Origin: Scalesia atractyloides
Lineage: Eukaryota; Streptophyta; Magnoliopsida; Asterales; Asteraceae
Assembly (NCBI GenBank): GCA_947069175.1
Contig: CAMTDV010000030.1
Span: forward strand, 101,084,411-101,148,410
DNA length: 64,000 nucleotides
Direction of reading: 5' to 3'
Positions 11,392-23,200 of this stretch are shown piece by piece (position 1 is the first letter of the stretch; every line of letters starts with the position of its first letter). Below the pieces are notes generated by a model. It searched no databases, was not told where the DNA came from, and saw only the letters and a program-made list of their open reading frames with translations. Position numbers and translations under genes: made by a program.

Positions 11392-13759
11392 TTAGGCCTA
11401 CCGTAGTGGGGCGCCCTTTGGGCGGTTTGACATACGAAAACGCCCCATAGCGCCGCCACACCAATACGGCAGGCGCTATGGGGGAAAATTGGTGGGTGGC
11501 GCCATGTTGATAGCGGCGTTTTGGGGCACGATTTCAAAAAAACGACAGTTGACAAACGGTCATATATTAAAAAAAACTTTTTTATTTTAAAACTCAATAA
11601 ATACTCCTCCATCTCTCATTTTTTTAATAAAAATTCAACACACTTCACATACTTTCATCCTATTCTTTCCTTTTTTTATAAAAATTACAATCTTTTAACC
11701 ATGAATCCTTTCAACCGAGGTTTCATTCCTCCACGTTCGAGCGCCGATACGAACCAAGCTAGCCACTCTACCCGTCCCGTTTCTCAGGGAGAACCCACTC
11801 GGCCCACCCCATACGGTTCCGGTTGTCACACCCCAACCGATGGCGGAAACATCGGGATGAGACGAACAAATTGCTCAAAACTTCATAATGCTATGTGAGA
11901 ATATAGATTAAATTCAAATTTCATTCAAGACTAAACGGTCATACAAAAATTCCAAATAATAGTCAACAATTGTCTCAAAACGACATAACATCAAAATAGA
12001 TAAATTAATCTAGGCGTGTATCTAAGCAATCCTACTAGATTTCTTGCATCATCAGCTTTCCTGCAACATGCATTAAAAGCGTAGATCAATACAAAAGTAT
12101 TGACGAGCATACAAGTTTGAAAATAAAATCTAAGTGTAAGAGTTTATTTCAATCATGACGGGAGTATAATAAAGCTGAATCGCATATATATGTAGATGAC
12201 TCTCACATAATAATAGCATATAATTGAATTCTTTAACTAGCATGTATAGTAACATAATCAGAACAATGTCGTGAGAATACAAATTAAAACTAATATGCAT
12301 AAACAACTCAAACGTAACATGTAGCATGTATAAACGAGTTTAATCTAACACATATAATCCACATAAGCGTAATTGATAACCCGTTTGGTATTGGGAACAC
12401 ATTTAATCTGGTTAAATTTTTTTTTTTAATTTATAAATGTTGCACCCCAAAATGCGTTAAAGTGTAAAAAAGAAGGGGTCAAGTATGCTCACAGTTTGCA
12501 AAGCTTCCGTTGGTATTCTCATGGATAGTTGAAAAGTTTAAGAACGCTCGCCGAGGTCATCATACATGGGTAAACGAAAAGTATATAATTATTAGCGGTT
12601 GCCGAAGTGTTATTAAAATAAATATACGTATATCTATTTTTTGTAAAAATTAAATGAATCCGATCGGCTTTGTTTTTATAAATTAAAGCGTTTCATTTAA
12701 CGGATTTTTTTCTTTTACGAAAAACAGTCAGAATTTCCTCTGTTTTTACACGATCCCGACGACACAAGTCGTCCATATATTTTCCAACACTAAACAATAA
12801 ATGAAACAATATGAATGTTTATATATATATATCTATGCAAGATTCCAAACTATAACAAGGTCGGTTGTCGCGGCTAAACATTAATGAGACATGAAATAAT
12901 AAAATTAGTATTCGCACTAACAAAAGTTTACCGCGGCTGAGTTGACCGATTTGATTGGGTTTAAACGAAATTGACCGGGTTTGACCTAAACTCAAAACCG
13001 CACACGAACCAAGACTGTGGTTGACCAGCGTTGACCGGAACCCGAGACTCGAAACTGGATCATGACATGTCTCACACACTGTTGACCAGCTATGACCGGG
13101 CAACCCGAAGATGAATCTGTTGAACCGAATGTGAACAGCAACAATAATAACCACTTCTACTGCCGGTTCCACAGCCGCTGGCTGCCGCCGTGCGGCGGTC
13201 TTGTTCTTTCCCGACTGTCGTCTGCCACCGCGACCCATCCCAAGTTTCGAGGCTAGCAAAAGTGTACAAACAAGGTTTTTACTTGAAACAAAACAGGAAC
13301 TCTTACCGAAACTCGCAGTCGGTCGTCGGAACAACTACGCACCGTCGTGCCTCTGCTGTCGTGTCACCGGAGTTCCACGAGCTCCCCGTACATCGGGTCA
13401 GACGCGAGGAAAAAGCAACACCACCGCCGTTAGCGGCGTTTTGGTCGCTGGTTTGACGGCTCTGCCGTCTGTCGTTGTTGCAGCGCCGCCGCCGATAATC
13501 GCGGCTACCGCCGGTGATGCGCCGCCACCAGAATGGTGGCTGGCATTTATGTTGCAGAGGGAGGAGAGCGAGGGTATGATGGGTTCGTGAGGTGTGAGAG
13601 TGAGAAGGAAGGAGGAGAGGGTTGAAGGGTGGAGATGCGTGGTTGTAGAGGTGAGGGGGGGTGTTTGGCGATGGCTTGCCTGTCGGGAACGGCGGCGCAG
13701 GAGTGGCCGGCCGAAAAACTGACTGGAAACAGCTCCGGCGAGTGAAGGTGCGAGAGAGA

Positions 13760-13777
13760 GGGGGGGGGGGGGGGGGG
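13760..13777. repeat. G homopolymer (18 nt)
   Basis: An uninterrupted run of G inside the solo LTR, preceded by GAGAGAGA. Length is liable to assembly error. Confidence 0.9.
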
Positions 13778-13971
13778 CAGTGTTGTATGCGGCTGCTGTT
13801 GTAGTGTGAGTGTGTGGTGTGTTTATTTAGTTGTAATTAGGTTTAGGGTTTAGTTAGGTTTAGGCGGTGTGTTGGACCAAAGCCTGTTAACCCGTTCTAA
13901 CGTTTTTTAGTGGCCCGAACATACCGACGAGATCTGATTTCAAGTACAAGTTTCATAAAATGTCGAATTTG

Positions 13972-13973
<2 letters not shown>

Positions 13974-14010
<37 letters not shown>
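13974..14010. repeat. (ATT)n microsatellite
   Basis: About twelve ATT units inside the solo LTR. Confidence 0.9.
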
Positions 14011-15056
14011 GTTATTATTATCTATAAAAATAATAATTAAATAAATAATAATTATAATGATAATAAATTAGACAAATAAATAATTCAGTGGTACGATACG
14101 TATTTCCTAAAATGAATTTTACGGAAACGCGAGGTGTTACACTGGTTTCGTCGACTTTAATCAAAATCCCCACGGGTTCTTGAACCTTTTGAACCAACCA
14201 CTTTCATGGGACCCACATCTATACGGTTGGAACCCGAATCAAAACATGGGCGAAAACGTGCAATCGGGATGAAGAGGAGTTATACACGTTAACCCGAGCT
14301 TTCGTCGACGTGTCGGAGGACCCCGTAATAGGTATTATTTCTTTGTATATTTTTTTTGTGTTTTAATTTTTTTGTTGATTATTTGTTTATTTTGTAGCAA
14401 ACAACCAAAATAAAACCATCTTTTGGAACCGAGTCCGACCCGTCGGACGAACCGCTTCAAGAAGCGGTGCGAGATCGAAAAGGCCCGAGTCATCGTCAAT
14501 GTCATCCGACATCACTAATGCATTTTTGGAGGTAAACCGACACCTACAAGACATACACGACTTAGGGACTAAACGTATGGAGGAGAATCGGGAAGTGACC
14601 GAGATTATGCGGGATAGGCAATGGGCCTACGACTTTGAATTCTACTCGAAACCGCATGACCACCTAACCGGTAAAGCGTTGAAGATGGCGTTGGCACAAA
14701 AGGAGCGAATCGAAAAAATATATAATCTTTGAATGTTTTTATTTTAGTTTGATGTTTTCTTTTTTAATTTTTAGTGTAACTTTTTTATTTTTATTTTAGT
14801 GTAACTTTTTTTATTTTATTTTTTTAGTGTAATGTTTTTTTTTTAATTTTTAGTGTAATGTTTTTATTTTAATGAAATTGTTTTTAATTTTATAAAGTTA
14901 TAAATTAATTATAAAAATTGGAAATTAATAATTGAGTAATGATGAGGTAGGGACGTTATGACTATGGCCTCTATTGGCATAACGCCCCATGCTGACGTGA
15001 CACGCCATATGTCGCAAAACGCCCCTTTGAGGGCGTTATGACTACACAAGGCCTTA

Positions 15057-16097
15057 TGTAATCTTGCTTGTTTAATCAAACGATAATCTTACCCAAAACA
15101 CATCCACCTCACCACATATGTCAGCATTCAGTGCTCATTATCCCTTTCACGAAAATACCCTTGACGCCCCGATAGTGTATCACACACTAAACTGATGGGC
15201 TAGACGAGGGCGGTATCCCACACTGTCCAAGTTAACACAGGAGCTAAATATGAATAATAAACATTTTTACATATGAATCAAGGGTATATTGTTCTTGTGG
15301 TTCTATGTTGTATATAGGTCATATTGTCACATATGTATATCACCCAAACGACTCCATTGCCGCCCACCCCCCCCCCCCCCCCCCCCCCCTCTATGCAATT
15401 CGTAATGAGAGAGAGACCCACAAGTAAACGAATGAGTGAAATAGCCTTCTGACTTTCATTTTCAACAAACAACTCACCTGGTAAATCCCTCTCTTTTTAA
15501 CCAAAAATCAATCTTAGTTCCTCAAAGTGTTCATCAGTTTATTGGGTTATTTCAATTCTCAAAAAAGATTCAATCTTTATGTGTTTTTCAATCATATGTA
15601 AATTGGGTTCTTTAAATTCTTAAAAAAGATTCAACCTTGATTATATTTCTAAAGATTGAATTGGGTTTTTTAAATTAGGTGATTATATTTCTAAAGACAC
15701 TGCCATTGTAATATCTTGGGATTTTTTGTTGAGTATTATTTTTTATTAATTTGGGTTCTTTAAATTCTTAAAAAAGATTCAATCTTTTTCAAAATATTGC
15801 TATCACATGTTTAAATGCATTTTGTTCTAAGTTATAATCAAAACCCTTGTTTAAAGATTTTTCTTTCTTCATGATATTCAGTTATTCACCATTAATTGAT
15901 ATTACTAAATATAAAAAACTGAGATTCTATATTTATAATTTGCTATCATTGGTTTTGGTTGGCATATTCTTAGCTTAAAGACACAGCCATTGCCATATGT
16001 TAATGTTATGTTTTACTGATTATTGTTTCATAATCATGTTCTTGTAGAAAAGATACAGTTTTTATCGAGTTTTATCGTAATCTTGGTGGTGAGTTGA
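15057..16097. promoter_or_regulatory. Upstream region of BT1 with a 23-nt C run
   Basis: Contains the presumed promoter and 5' UTR of the carrier gene. A pure C run lies at 15367-15389. Several TTGGGTTCTTTAAATTCTTAAAAAAGATTCAA copies (about 15535, 15600 and 15750) form a local repeat. No clear TATA box could be tied to a start site. Confidence 0.45.
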
Positions 16098-19000
16098 ATG
16101 GATATAAGAGGTTTATTAGAGAACAATGAAGATGGGTTATTCCCAAATTCGGGAATCGGGTTTCTTTGGTGTTCTAGAGATGATCATTTTTCGCAATCCG
16201 GAACCTTTTTTGCAAGTGTTGGGCAAATGGGTAGTGGCGGTTTTGCAACTGTAAACCGTAATTCACTGAATTCGACCAATGATAATGAAGGTGTCAGACA
16301 CCCATGTTTATCCAAGGTTTTTTCGACACCCGAATCTGGCTTGAAGAAAAAGGGTGGGTTGAAGTTGAAGATCAAGATTGCGAATCCATCGTTAAGGAGG
16401 TTAATTAGTGGTGCGATCGCAGGGGCGGTTTCAAGAACTTGTGTTGCTCCGTTAGAGACTATAAGAACGCATTTGATGGTAGGTAGTTGTGGGCATTCTA
16501 GTACTGAAGTTTTTCAAGATATTATGCAGACTGAAGGTTGGACCGGGCTCTTCAGGGGCAATATGGTCAATGTCATTCGTGTCGCTCCAAGCAAAGCAAT
16601 CGAGGTATGACTTGTTTTTGCTCAATCTTTATGTGTATAATCTAAACAAATCGTACTTGTCAATTATCACTGCTTAGTGTTGGCTTTAGTATATTTAGTT
16701 TCTTTTTAGTATCAATTGTGTTATGTTTAGGGTTGTAAACGAACACGAAAGCCCTTGTTTGTGTTTGTTTATTAAGGAATGAACATGTTCATGAACGGTT
16801 CACGAACGAGATTTCTTGCTCGTGTTTGTTCGTTAAGGAAATGAACATGTTCATGAACACTTACAAAACGTAGCCGAACGCAAACGGACACAAACAAATG
16901 TTCATGAACATAAACATAAACATAAATGAACACAATCAAACGTTATATATTCATTTAAAAATACAATATGCATTTTTCATCAGAAAGATTACGAAGAATC
17001 CACCAAAAATAAATAAATACTTAACATAATTAACACAAAAATGAAGTAGTTTGTCAAGCATTAACACAAACTGAAATTGAAATGATCAAATGAGGGATGT
17101 TGGCGGAGGCGTATAGCATAACCATGGTTTCAAATTTTTAAAAGCTAATGCCAATAAAAAATATAACATAAAAAAAGCTTTAAATGAATGAACCCGATGA
17201 ACACAAATGAACGAACATAAATGAACATAATACCGAACGTTCACGAACATAAACGATCGAACGCAGCCTTTGTTCATGTTTGGTCATTTAACTTATCGAA
17301 CGGAATTTTTTGTTTGTGTTTTTTCATTTATTACGAACAAACATAAACGAACTTTCTGCAAACAGTTCACAAACTATTAGTTCGTTTACAACCCTAGTTA
17401 TGTTCAATAGCATTCTGTACCATTTGTAGTTGGCAACTTGATATAGTTCTAGGCTGATTTCTTATGCTATATTATATAACCAGTTGTAATGAAATGTCAT
17501 GCAGATTGTTCGACCCTTAGATATTCAATTTACGAGTAGTTTAAATTGCATTTGGAAAGTGATTATGTGATTATCGCATCATGAAGTCACACTAATCAGT
17601 TTCCGGTGTTTTGGTAACCTGCTTCTGTTTATGATTTATCAAACTAATTATTGAATCTAGATTACTTCATATTATAGTAGTGTGCTACCGTCACAACTCT
17701 TTCTTCGTGTGTTTAATGATGTTTATTTATAACTTTGCATGCTACATTTAATTTATTCTGCGTTCGTATACAATATTTTGCAGTTATTTGCTTATGATAC
17801 TGTCAGGAAAAGGTTGACTCCTAAACCTGGTGAAAAGTCAAAGCCCCGTATACCCGAGTCGTTAATAGCTGGTGCTGTTGCTGGAATTAGCTCCACTATT
17901 TGCCCCTATCCTCTTGAATTACTCAAAACCCGACTAACAGTACAGGTAAAAAGTTAACCCTTTTTTACTTACATTCAAATAACTTGCATACTAGCTAGTA
18001 ACTACACACAAGTGACACATCATACGGGCCGTATGAAGGGTTATACGGGGTCGTATTGGTGTTATAGTGGCTAATCGTACTGGCCGTAATGTTTATACGA
18101 GTCGTGTGGCTAATGTTAGAGCGACCAAATCCTACCTAATTGGTTAGGATAACCGACACAAAATAAGTTTTTGATTAACCCCTTTGAAGTTTTTGAAACT
18201 CAATAACAAATCACATCACCTTATTATTATTTACATATAATTCGTTTTTTTGCATGATTAAAACCCGACTTTTTAAAAATTTAAAAAAGATCATTTTTAC
18301 ATGATTAAGTCCTTGGTTAGACTATACACACACCACTCACACATCATATGGGCCGTATGAGTGTAATAGTGGCTAATCATACGGGCCATAATGTTTATTC
18401 GGGCCGTATGAGTTAGTGTTCTTACAAAACAAACGTGCCGTCTGATGTGTTAGACTGACATAGAAGCAACTTACGTGACAACACAGACCACTAACAAAGC
18501 CCATACGGCTTGCATGACCTTTTTTCGTTGCTTGTGGTGTACGTATATATCACCCTCAAGTCCTAACCTTTATGAAAAGGACTTTCTCCGAATATGTTTT
18601 TAAAGGTCTATGTATATCAATCGTACAAAAATAAAGATAAAGCCACTATACACGACCTATTGTGGCTCATTTCGCCTCGTAATCACGTGGCCTTGTTTTT
18701 CTTCAGAGGGGCGTGTACAAGAATCTCGTAGACGCGTTTTTAAAAATCGTGAAAGAAGAGGGCCCCACAGAACTCTACCGGGGCTTCACACCAAGTTTAA
18801 TCGGTGTAGTCCCATACGCTGCTGCAAACTACTTCGCATACGATACATTACGAAAAGCATACAAGAAAATCTCGAAACAAGATGATATTAACAACATTGC
18901 AACTTTGTTAATCGGGTCAGCGGCCGGCGCAATTTCAAGTAGCGCAACTTTCCCACTTGAGGTGGCTCGTAAACATATGCAGGCGGGTGCTGTAAATGGG

Positions 19001-19099
19001 CGGGTCTATGATAACATGCTTCACGTGCTTTTGAACATTCTTGAGAAAGAAGGGGTTGGAGGTTTGTATCGCGGGCTGGGCCCGAGTTGTGTAAGATAG
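16098..19099 (+). CDS. BT1: BT1-type adenine nucleotide carrier (mitochondrial carrier family), C-terminus frameshifted
   Basis: Six-helix solute carrier of the BT1/SHS1 group, which moves adenine nucleotides across plastid and mitochondrial inner membranes. Exons 16098-16604, 17784-17945 and 18707-19099, all GT-AG, phase 0. The three carrier signatures are present: PLETIR (aa 118-123), PLELLK (212-217) and PLEVAR (306-311). A ~90-aa N-terminal extension fits an organelle-targeting region. Near 19090 the frame shifts: TGT GTA AGA TAG ends the protein at 353 aa. One extra A there would continue the frame to a stop at 19177-19179, adding the expected last ~27 residues (PAAGISFMCYEACKKILVE). As it stands transmembrane helix 6 is lost. 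This could be real damage or a base-call error. Intron 1 holds a hAT MITE. Converges on the reductase gene. Confidence 0.9.
16728..17396. mobile_element. 669-bp hAT-like MITE in BT1 intron 1, perfect 8-bp TSD
   Basis: Starts TAGGGTTGTAAACGAAC and ends GTTCGTTTACAACCCTA, a perfect 17-bp terminal inverted repeat. Flanked by GTTATGTT at 16720-16727 and 17397-17404. The interior has many GAACA/ACGAAC motifs (AACGAACATAAATGAACA). No ORF. Confidence 0.9.
18000..18500. repeat. Local repeats in BT1 intron 2
   Basis: Two diverged copies of a ~100-bp block (about 18005-18110 and 18325-18420) share CACACATCATACGGGCCGTATGA and ATAATGTTTATTCGGGCC-like motifs. CATACGGGCCGTATG is itself palindromic. Non-coding. 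Confidence 0.55.
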
Positions 19100-19179
19100 T
19101 TCCGGCTGCTGGCATTTCGTTCATGTGTTACGAAGCGTGCAAGAAAATATTGGTTGAGAAAGAAGACAATGAACCGTAA

Positions 19180-20269
19180 GAACCGGGCCCGGAAGGGGAA
19201 GTTGAGATTTTTTGAAAGAATTAAAAGATTTGACTTTTATAGGTTTTTTGTTCATGGGAGACTATTTTTTTACAGAAGGATGAGGAAGAATTTAACATGT
19301 TTGGCAAAGTGAAGAAACACGGATTTTTTTTTTATTTTTTTACATATTTTTTTATGTAGATGACAAATTCAGAATGAGAAATTTTTATTTTGGAATTAGT
19401 TTATTAATAATATTTTGTATTTACTTCCGCTTTCATGGCTTTTCTTGGATGCCTTACATCGAACAAAATGCCTTTCTATACATAGGCAAAGATTCTAGTG
19501 TCCTACTCTGTTACCACTAACAAATGTCTAGTAATAGACTTATCATTATTGAATATATATATATATTAATTTCAAGAGTTACCTAATTATAGACGACAAG
19601 TCTTGTAAAGATTCTTTTATTTCCTGCCATCAATTATTGAGAATTTGAAATTGTATATAATTGATCTTTATAGACGTCTTTGCTTACGTCTATTTAAAAA
19701 GGGTATTGTCTATTGATAGTGGTGATCCAGGATTTGTATCAAAAACTTTTGTACTTCTTCATCAATGATATGTTTAAGCTCTAAATATATGTATAAAGAT
19801 ATCTGTCAAAGAATTGGGAATTGGAATTTGAAGCAATTTTGTTTGGAATTGAACCGATTTGAAATTTAAAGGAATTAGAATTAGAATGTATCAAATGCAC
19901 CACCCCCACCGCCGTTAGCAGTGGCGGCCGAAAAGGGGTGTAGGTGTGGGCGGTGATTGGATACGATGACGATGAGCGGTCCCCATCGGCGTTAGCAGTG
20001 GGGACCAAAAGGTGGTGCAGTCGACACCGGACAACATAGGAAAATTACTGATAATCCATATAATTTCAGAACTTAAATAACAACCAATACATTTATTCTA
20101 GTACAACTTACCAACCCAAGTCTCTCACAAGGGCAAAAACCATACACTCACAAGGCGAGTCAAATCTTACACATCCACCAAATCGTGGGTATTGACTCGT
20201 TCTCGGTATGGACTCAAAATAGTTTTTAAAACTGCTCTTTGCGACAAAACTTATTCCATTAACCTTGTT
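19180..20269. other. Convergent intergenic region between BT1 and the reductase
   Basis: Holds both 3' UTRs. A short near-repeat occurs around 19900-20005 (CCGCCGTTAGCAGTGGCGGCC, then CGGCGTTAGCAGTGGGGACC). No ORF of interest. Confidence 0.5.
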
Positions 20270-23200
20270 CTAAAATTTGTAAACCATATCTTCCGTGTAT
20301 CCAAGCTCCTTAAGCACGCCGCTCACCTCCCCTTGTGTCCAATCTTTCGCCTTCCCGCCCGACACATGTTTCATCATTCCCGGTGGACCGCACACCTAAG
20401 ACAAACAACCAATAACGTATTATGATTTATGTCATGTGATAATCATATTCCGATAATTAGTTGTCGTATTGGGTTATGAACTTATGATTAAATCTTACGA
20501 GTATAAGTGTATCGTCACTTGGAGCGGGTAACCCTTTTGAGGCCATATCTTTTGATATGTAACCTGTACCTCCAACCCAGTACTTCGATGGACTGTCGAC
20601 TGTGTAAAATACCTGAAATTTCACATTTACAAATTAATAAGAATATATATAATATTAAAAGATTGGGTGTTCAAGAAACAAAAAAAAAAGACGGTACCTT
20701 TAGATTGGGGTGGCTAGCAGCAAGCATATCAAGTTTCTTTTTCAGCAGAATGTCATCAGGAGATACATTTGCGTAAATCAAAGATACCTGAAATTAAAAT
20801 CAGCGCTAAATTACTATTTCCGTCCTTGACATGTGCACATCCTAATAGGGGTGAGCAAACCTTAACCGTTAACCGAACCGCCACCGAACCGAATTAAACG
20901 ATAACCGATATTAACCGACGGTCATAGATAATGCTATTTGATTAACCAATAAGTCGGTTATGAATATGATTAAAGGTGTCCCATAACCGAACGTTAACCG
21001 AACTGAACCAAAATGAATTAAGACATGCCTTTAAAATATATATTTAAAATATACATGTTCAAGGAATCAAACTCTATATACATTAAAAAACATATACGAA
21101 AGGTTTTTATGTTATAAAATTAGTTTAAAATGTTTAAAAAATAGTTATTGTATAAACTTTGACTCATTTTATGCATGTGTATGTTTTTTTTTCTTTTTTT
21201 ATTTGTAAAAACGATTGTAACTGAGATAATAACTGTCTAATATGTTCATTTAGTTTAAAGTTTAGTTCAAACATAGATCGGTTAATACCGAAATTAACTG
21301 AAATTAACCGAAACCGAGTCTCGTAGCCGATTAACCAAACCAAAGTTCGGTTATGGTTATGGTTAAGAACATTCCATAACCGAATCTCGCAGTTAAGGAT
21401 ATGGTAAAAGGTAAAAACCGAACCGAACCGCCATTTGCACAACCCTACAACCGAATCATCTCCAATCTCTATTTTCTTCTTATTTTATTAAATAAAAATA
21501 ACAATAGATTGAAATAAAAACCAAAAACATCTAAAAACCAAAGCTTACATGCTAATACAAGAATCAAGAATCTCTTACTTTAGTGTTATCGTCGGGATTC
21601 TTAAGAATGGCTTCGATAACCTGAAGCATCGGGGTGATACCCGACCCACCTGCAATCTGGAAAATATAAAGTTATTAAACGCTTCACAATAACGTTCATG
21701 AGAACGAACTTCACAAATTGCGCTCACCATGCCAATGTGTTTCTTCATATTGGGTGTGTATCGGATCTTTTCAATGGGTCTGCACAAGATCAGTTCCGTC
21801 AGTTGTGAGTAAACGCACAATTTACTGACGATTAGAGTGTTCTATATTAGCTTAATTAGATGGTTTACAGTTTACCCTTTTACTTCAACCACATCGCCTG
21901 GATTTAGTTTATCAAAATGTTGGCTCATTTTCCCTTCAGGATAAATCTGGAAAAAAATGTAAATAATTAGTGTTAAAATAAAATTTAGCAAAAATTTAAA
22001 TCATTATAATTTGGCAACGCGGTATGACATACCTTGATCATCAAATCAAAGTAACCTTTAGAATCTGGATCTGATATTGGGGTGTACCTGAACATACACA
22101 GGTCATAAGAAAACATAATAATATTAATTAAATAAAAACCATCATGTATGATCAACTTTAATATAATTATTCAGTTACAGAAAGAGCAAATATCATAAAA
22201 AACACTGTACTTTCTGTTTCTTCTCACAAAAGTCACTCTACATATTTTTGCACATAAAAAAACAATATACTATGTTTTTTTTCTCACAGAAGTCGCTCAA
22301 CAATTTTTTTGCACATAAAAACACTGTGCTTTCTGTTTTTTCTCACAGAAGTCACTCAATAGTTTCATCAATTTGTTACCTTTTTTTAAGAAAAATATAT
22401 ACGCAACGAATGACACAAAAGAACATGTGGAGACACATGTTAAGTTCCAAATTCCATGTTAACATTCATTGTTTTTTTGCACCAATTGTAAATCAAATAG
22501 ATCAATATAGCTAACTATGGTTTTTTCAATAATCAATATTTTTTAATTTAAAAGTTTTAAGTTAGAATATTATATGTAAGTGTAATCTCTTTTAAATCAT
22601 TTACATCTTATTTGGCTATGAGTTAAAAAGTTGAATGGCTTTTATGTGTAAAAAAATATTGAGTGAATTTTGCCATTTTTTTTAAAGTATAGTGTTTTTT
22701 ATATGCAAAAGATTACGGAGACTTTTGTGAGAAAAAAAAGTATAGTGTTTTTTTATGATATTTGCCCATACAAAACTATGCACATTTTCATATAAAACTT
22801 ACGGACGAACAACATATTTTGTTTTCCCTTCAGCATCTTCTCCCAATGGAGCCCTACATATCAAGAATAAAATACATTGGTGAGGTGTGTGAAGTTTATT
22901 TCTTGAACCTATATTGCTAACGTTATATATATTGATTTCATAAAGGGGTTCACAAACTTGCCTTGTAATGAGACATGATGCAACGTCGAGGCCCAATTTG
23001 AGATTTGGATCAAACGAAAACCTACAATTATTGAGAACAAAATATTACCACAGAGAGAGTGATATCATTTTTTTAATAATTTTATTATAAGAGAATGAAG
23101 AACTATGAATGTAACCTGTATAAGTGGGTATTGTGGCTGACTTTAGCCTTCTCTTGAAGCTTAAACTCTACCCATCTGTCAGGAATGAGAGCTGAAATAC

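Larger units (their letters stand above)
11824..14141 (-). repeat. Solo LTR (2318 bp) inserted in the Harbinger ORF1
   Basis: On the minus strand it starts TGTAACACCTCGCG and ends GGTTGGGGTGTGACA, the same termini style as the young element at 42838-51028. Flanks CCGGT (11819-11823) and CTGGT (14142-14146) look like a 5-bp duplication with one mismatch. No internal region, PBS or gag, so it is a solo LTR left by LTR-LTR recombination. Open frames inside (for example near 12819-13590) are unrelated to known proteins. Confidence 0.75.
11701..14732 (+). pseudogene. Harbinger ORF1-like gene (Myb/NAM-C type), broken and split by an LTR
   Basis: The N-terminal piece starts at ATG 11701 (MNPFNRGFIPPRSS...) and runs in frame into the LTR boundary at 11823. 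The reading resumes at 14147 (FVDFNQNPHGFL...) but meets a stop near 14271. A shifted frame then gives DEEELYTLTRAFVDVSEDPV, resembling the SANT/Myb-like segment of these ORF1 proteins. An intron-like gap follows. A C-terminal piece (14499-14732; MSSDITNAFLEVNRHLQ .. ALAQKERIEKIYNL) resembles the NAM-associated C-terminal coiled region. The N part, spacing and decay mean it is not functional. The assignment rests on remembered family resemblance. Confidence 0.6.
11395..15053. mobile_element. PIF/Harbinger-like element, transposase absent, carrying a nested solo LTR
   Basis: Termini GGCCTACCGTAGT and, reverse complemented, GGCCTTGTGTAGT, flanked by TTA at 11392-11394 and 15054-15056, the 3-bp TTA duplication of PIF/Harbinger. 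Sub-terminal sequences are rich in GGGGCG/AACGCCCC on both sides. Excluding the nested LTR (11824-14141) the element is about 1.34 kb. It contains only an ORF1-like remnant and no DDE transposase, so it was probably mobilised in trans. Confidence 0.75.

Noticed and set aside
12819..13590. Overlapping open frames on both strands (up to 171 codons)
   Set aside because: They lie inside a solo LTR, overlap each other on opposite strands and resemble no protein.
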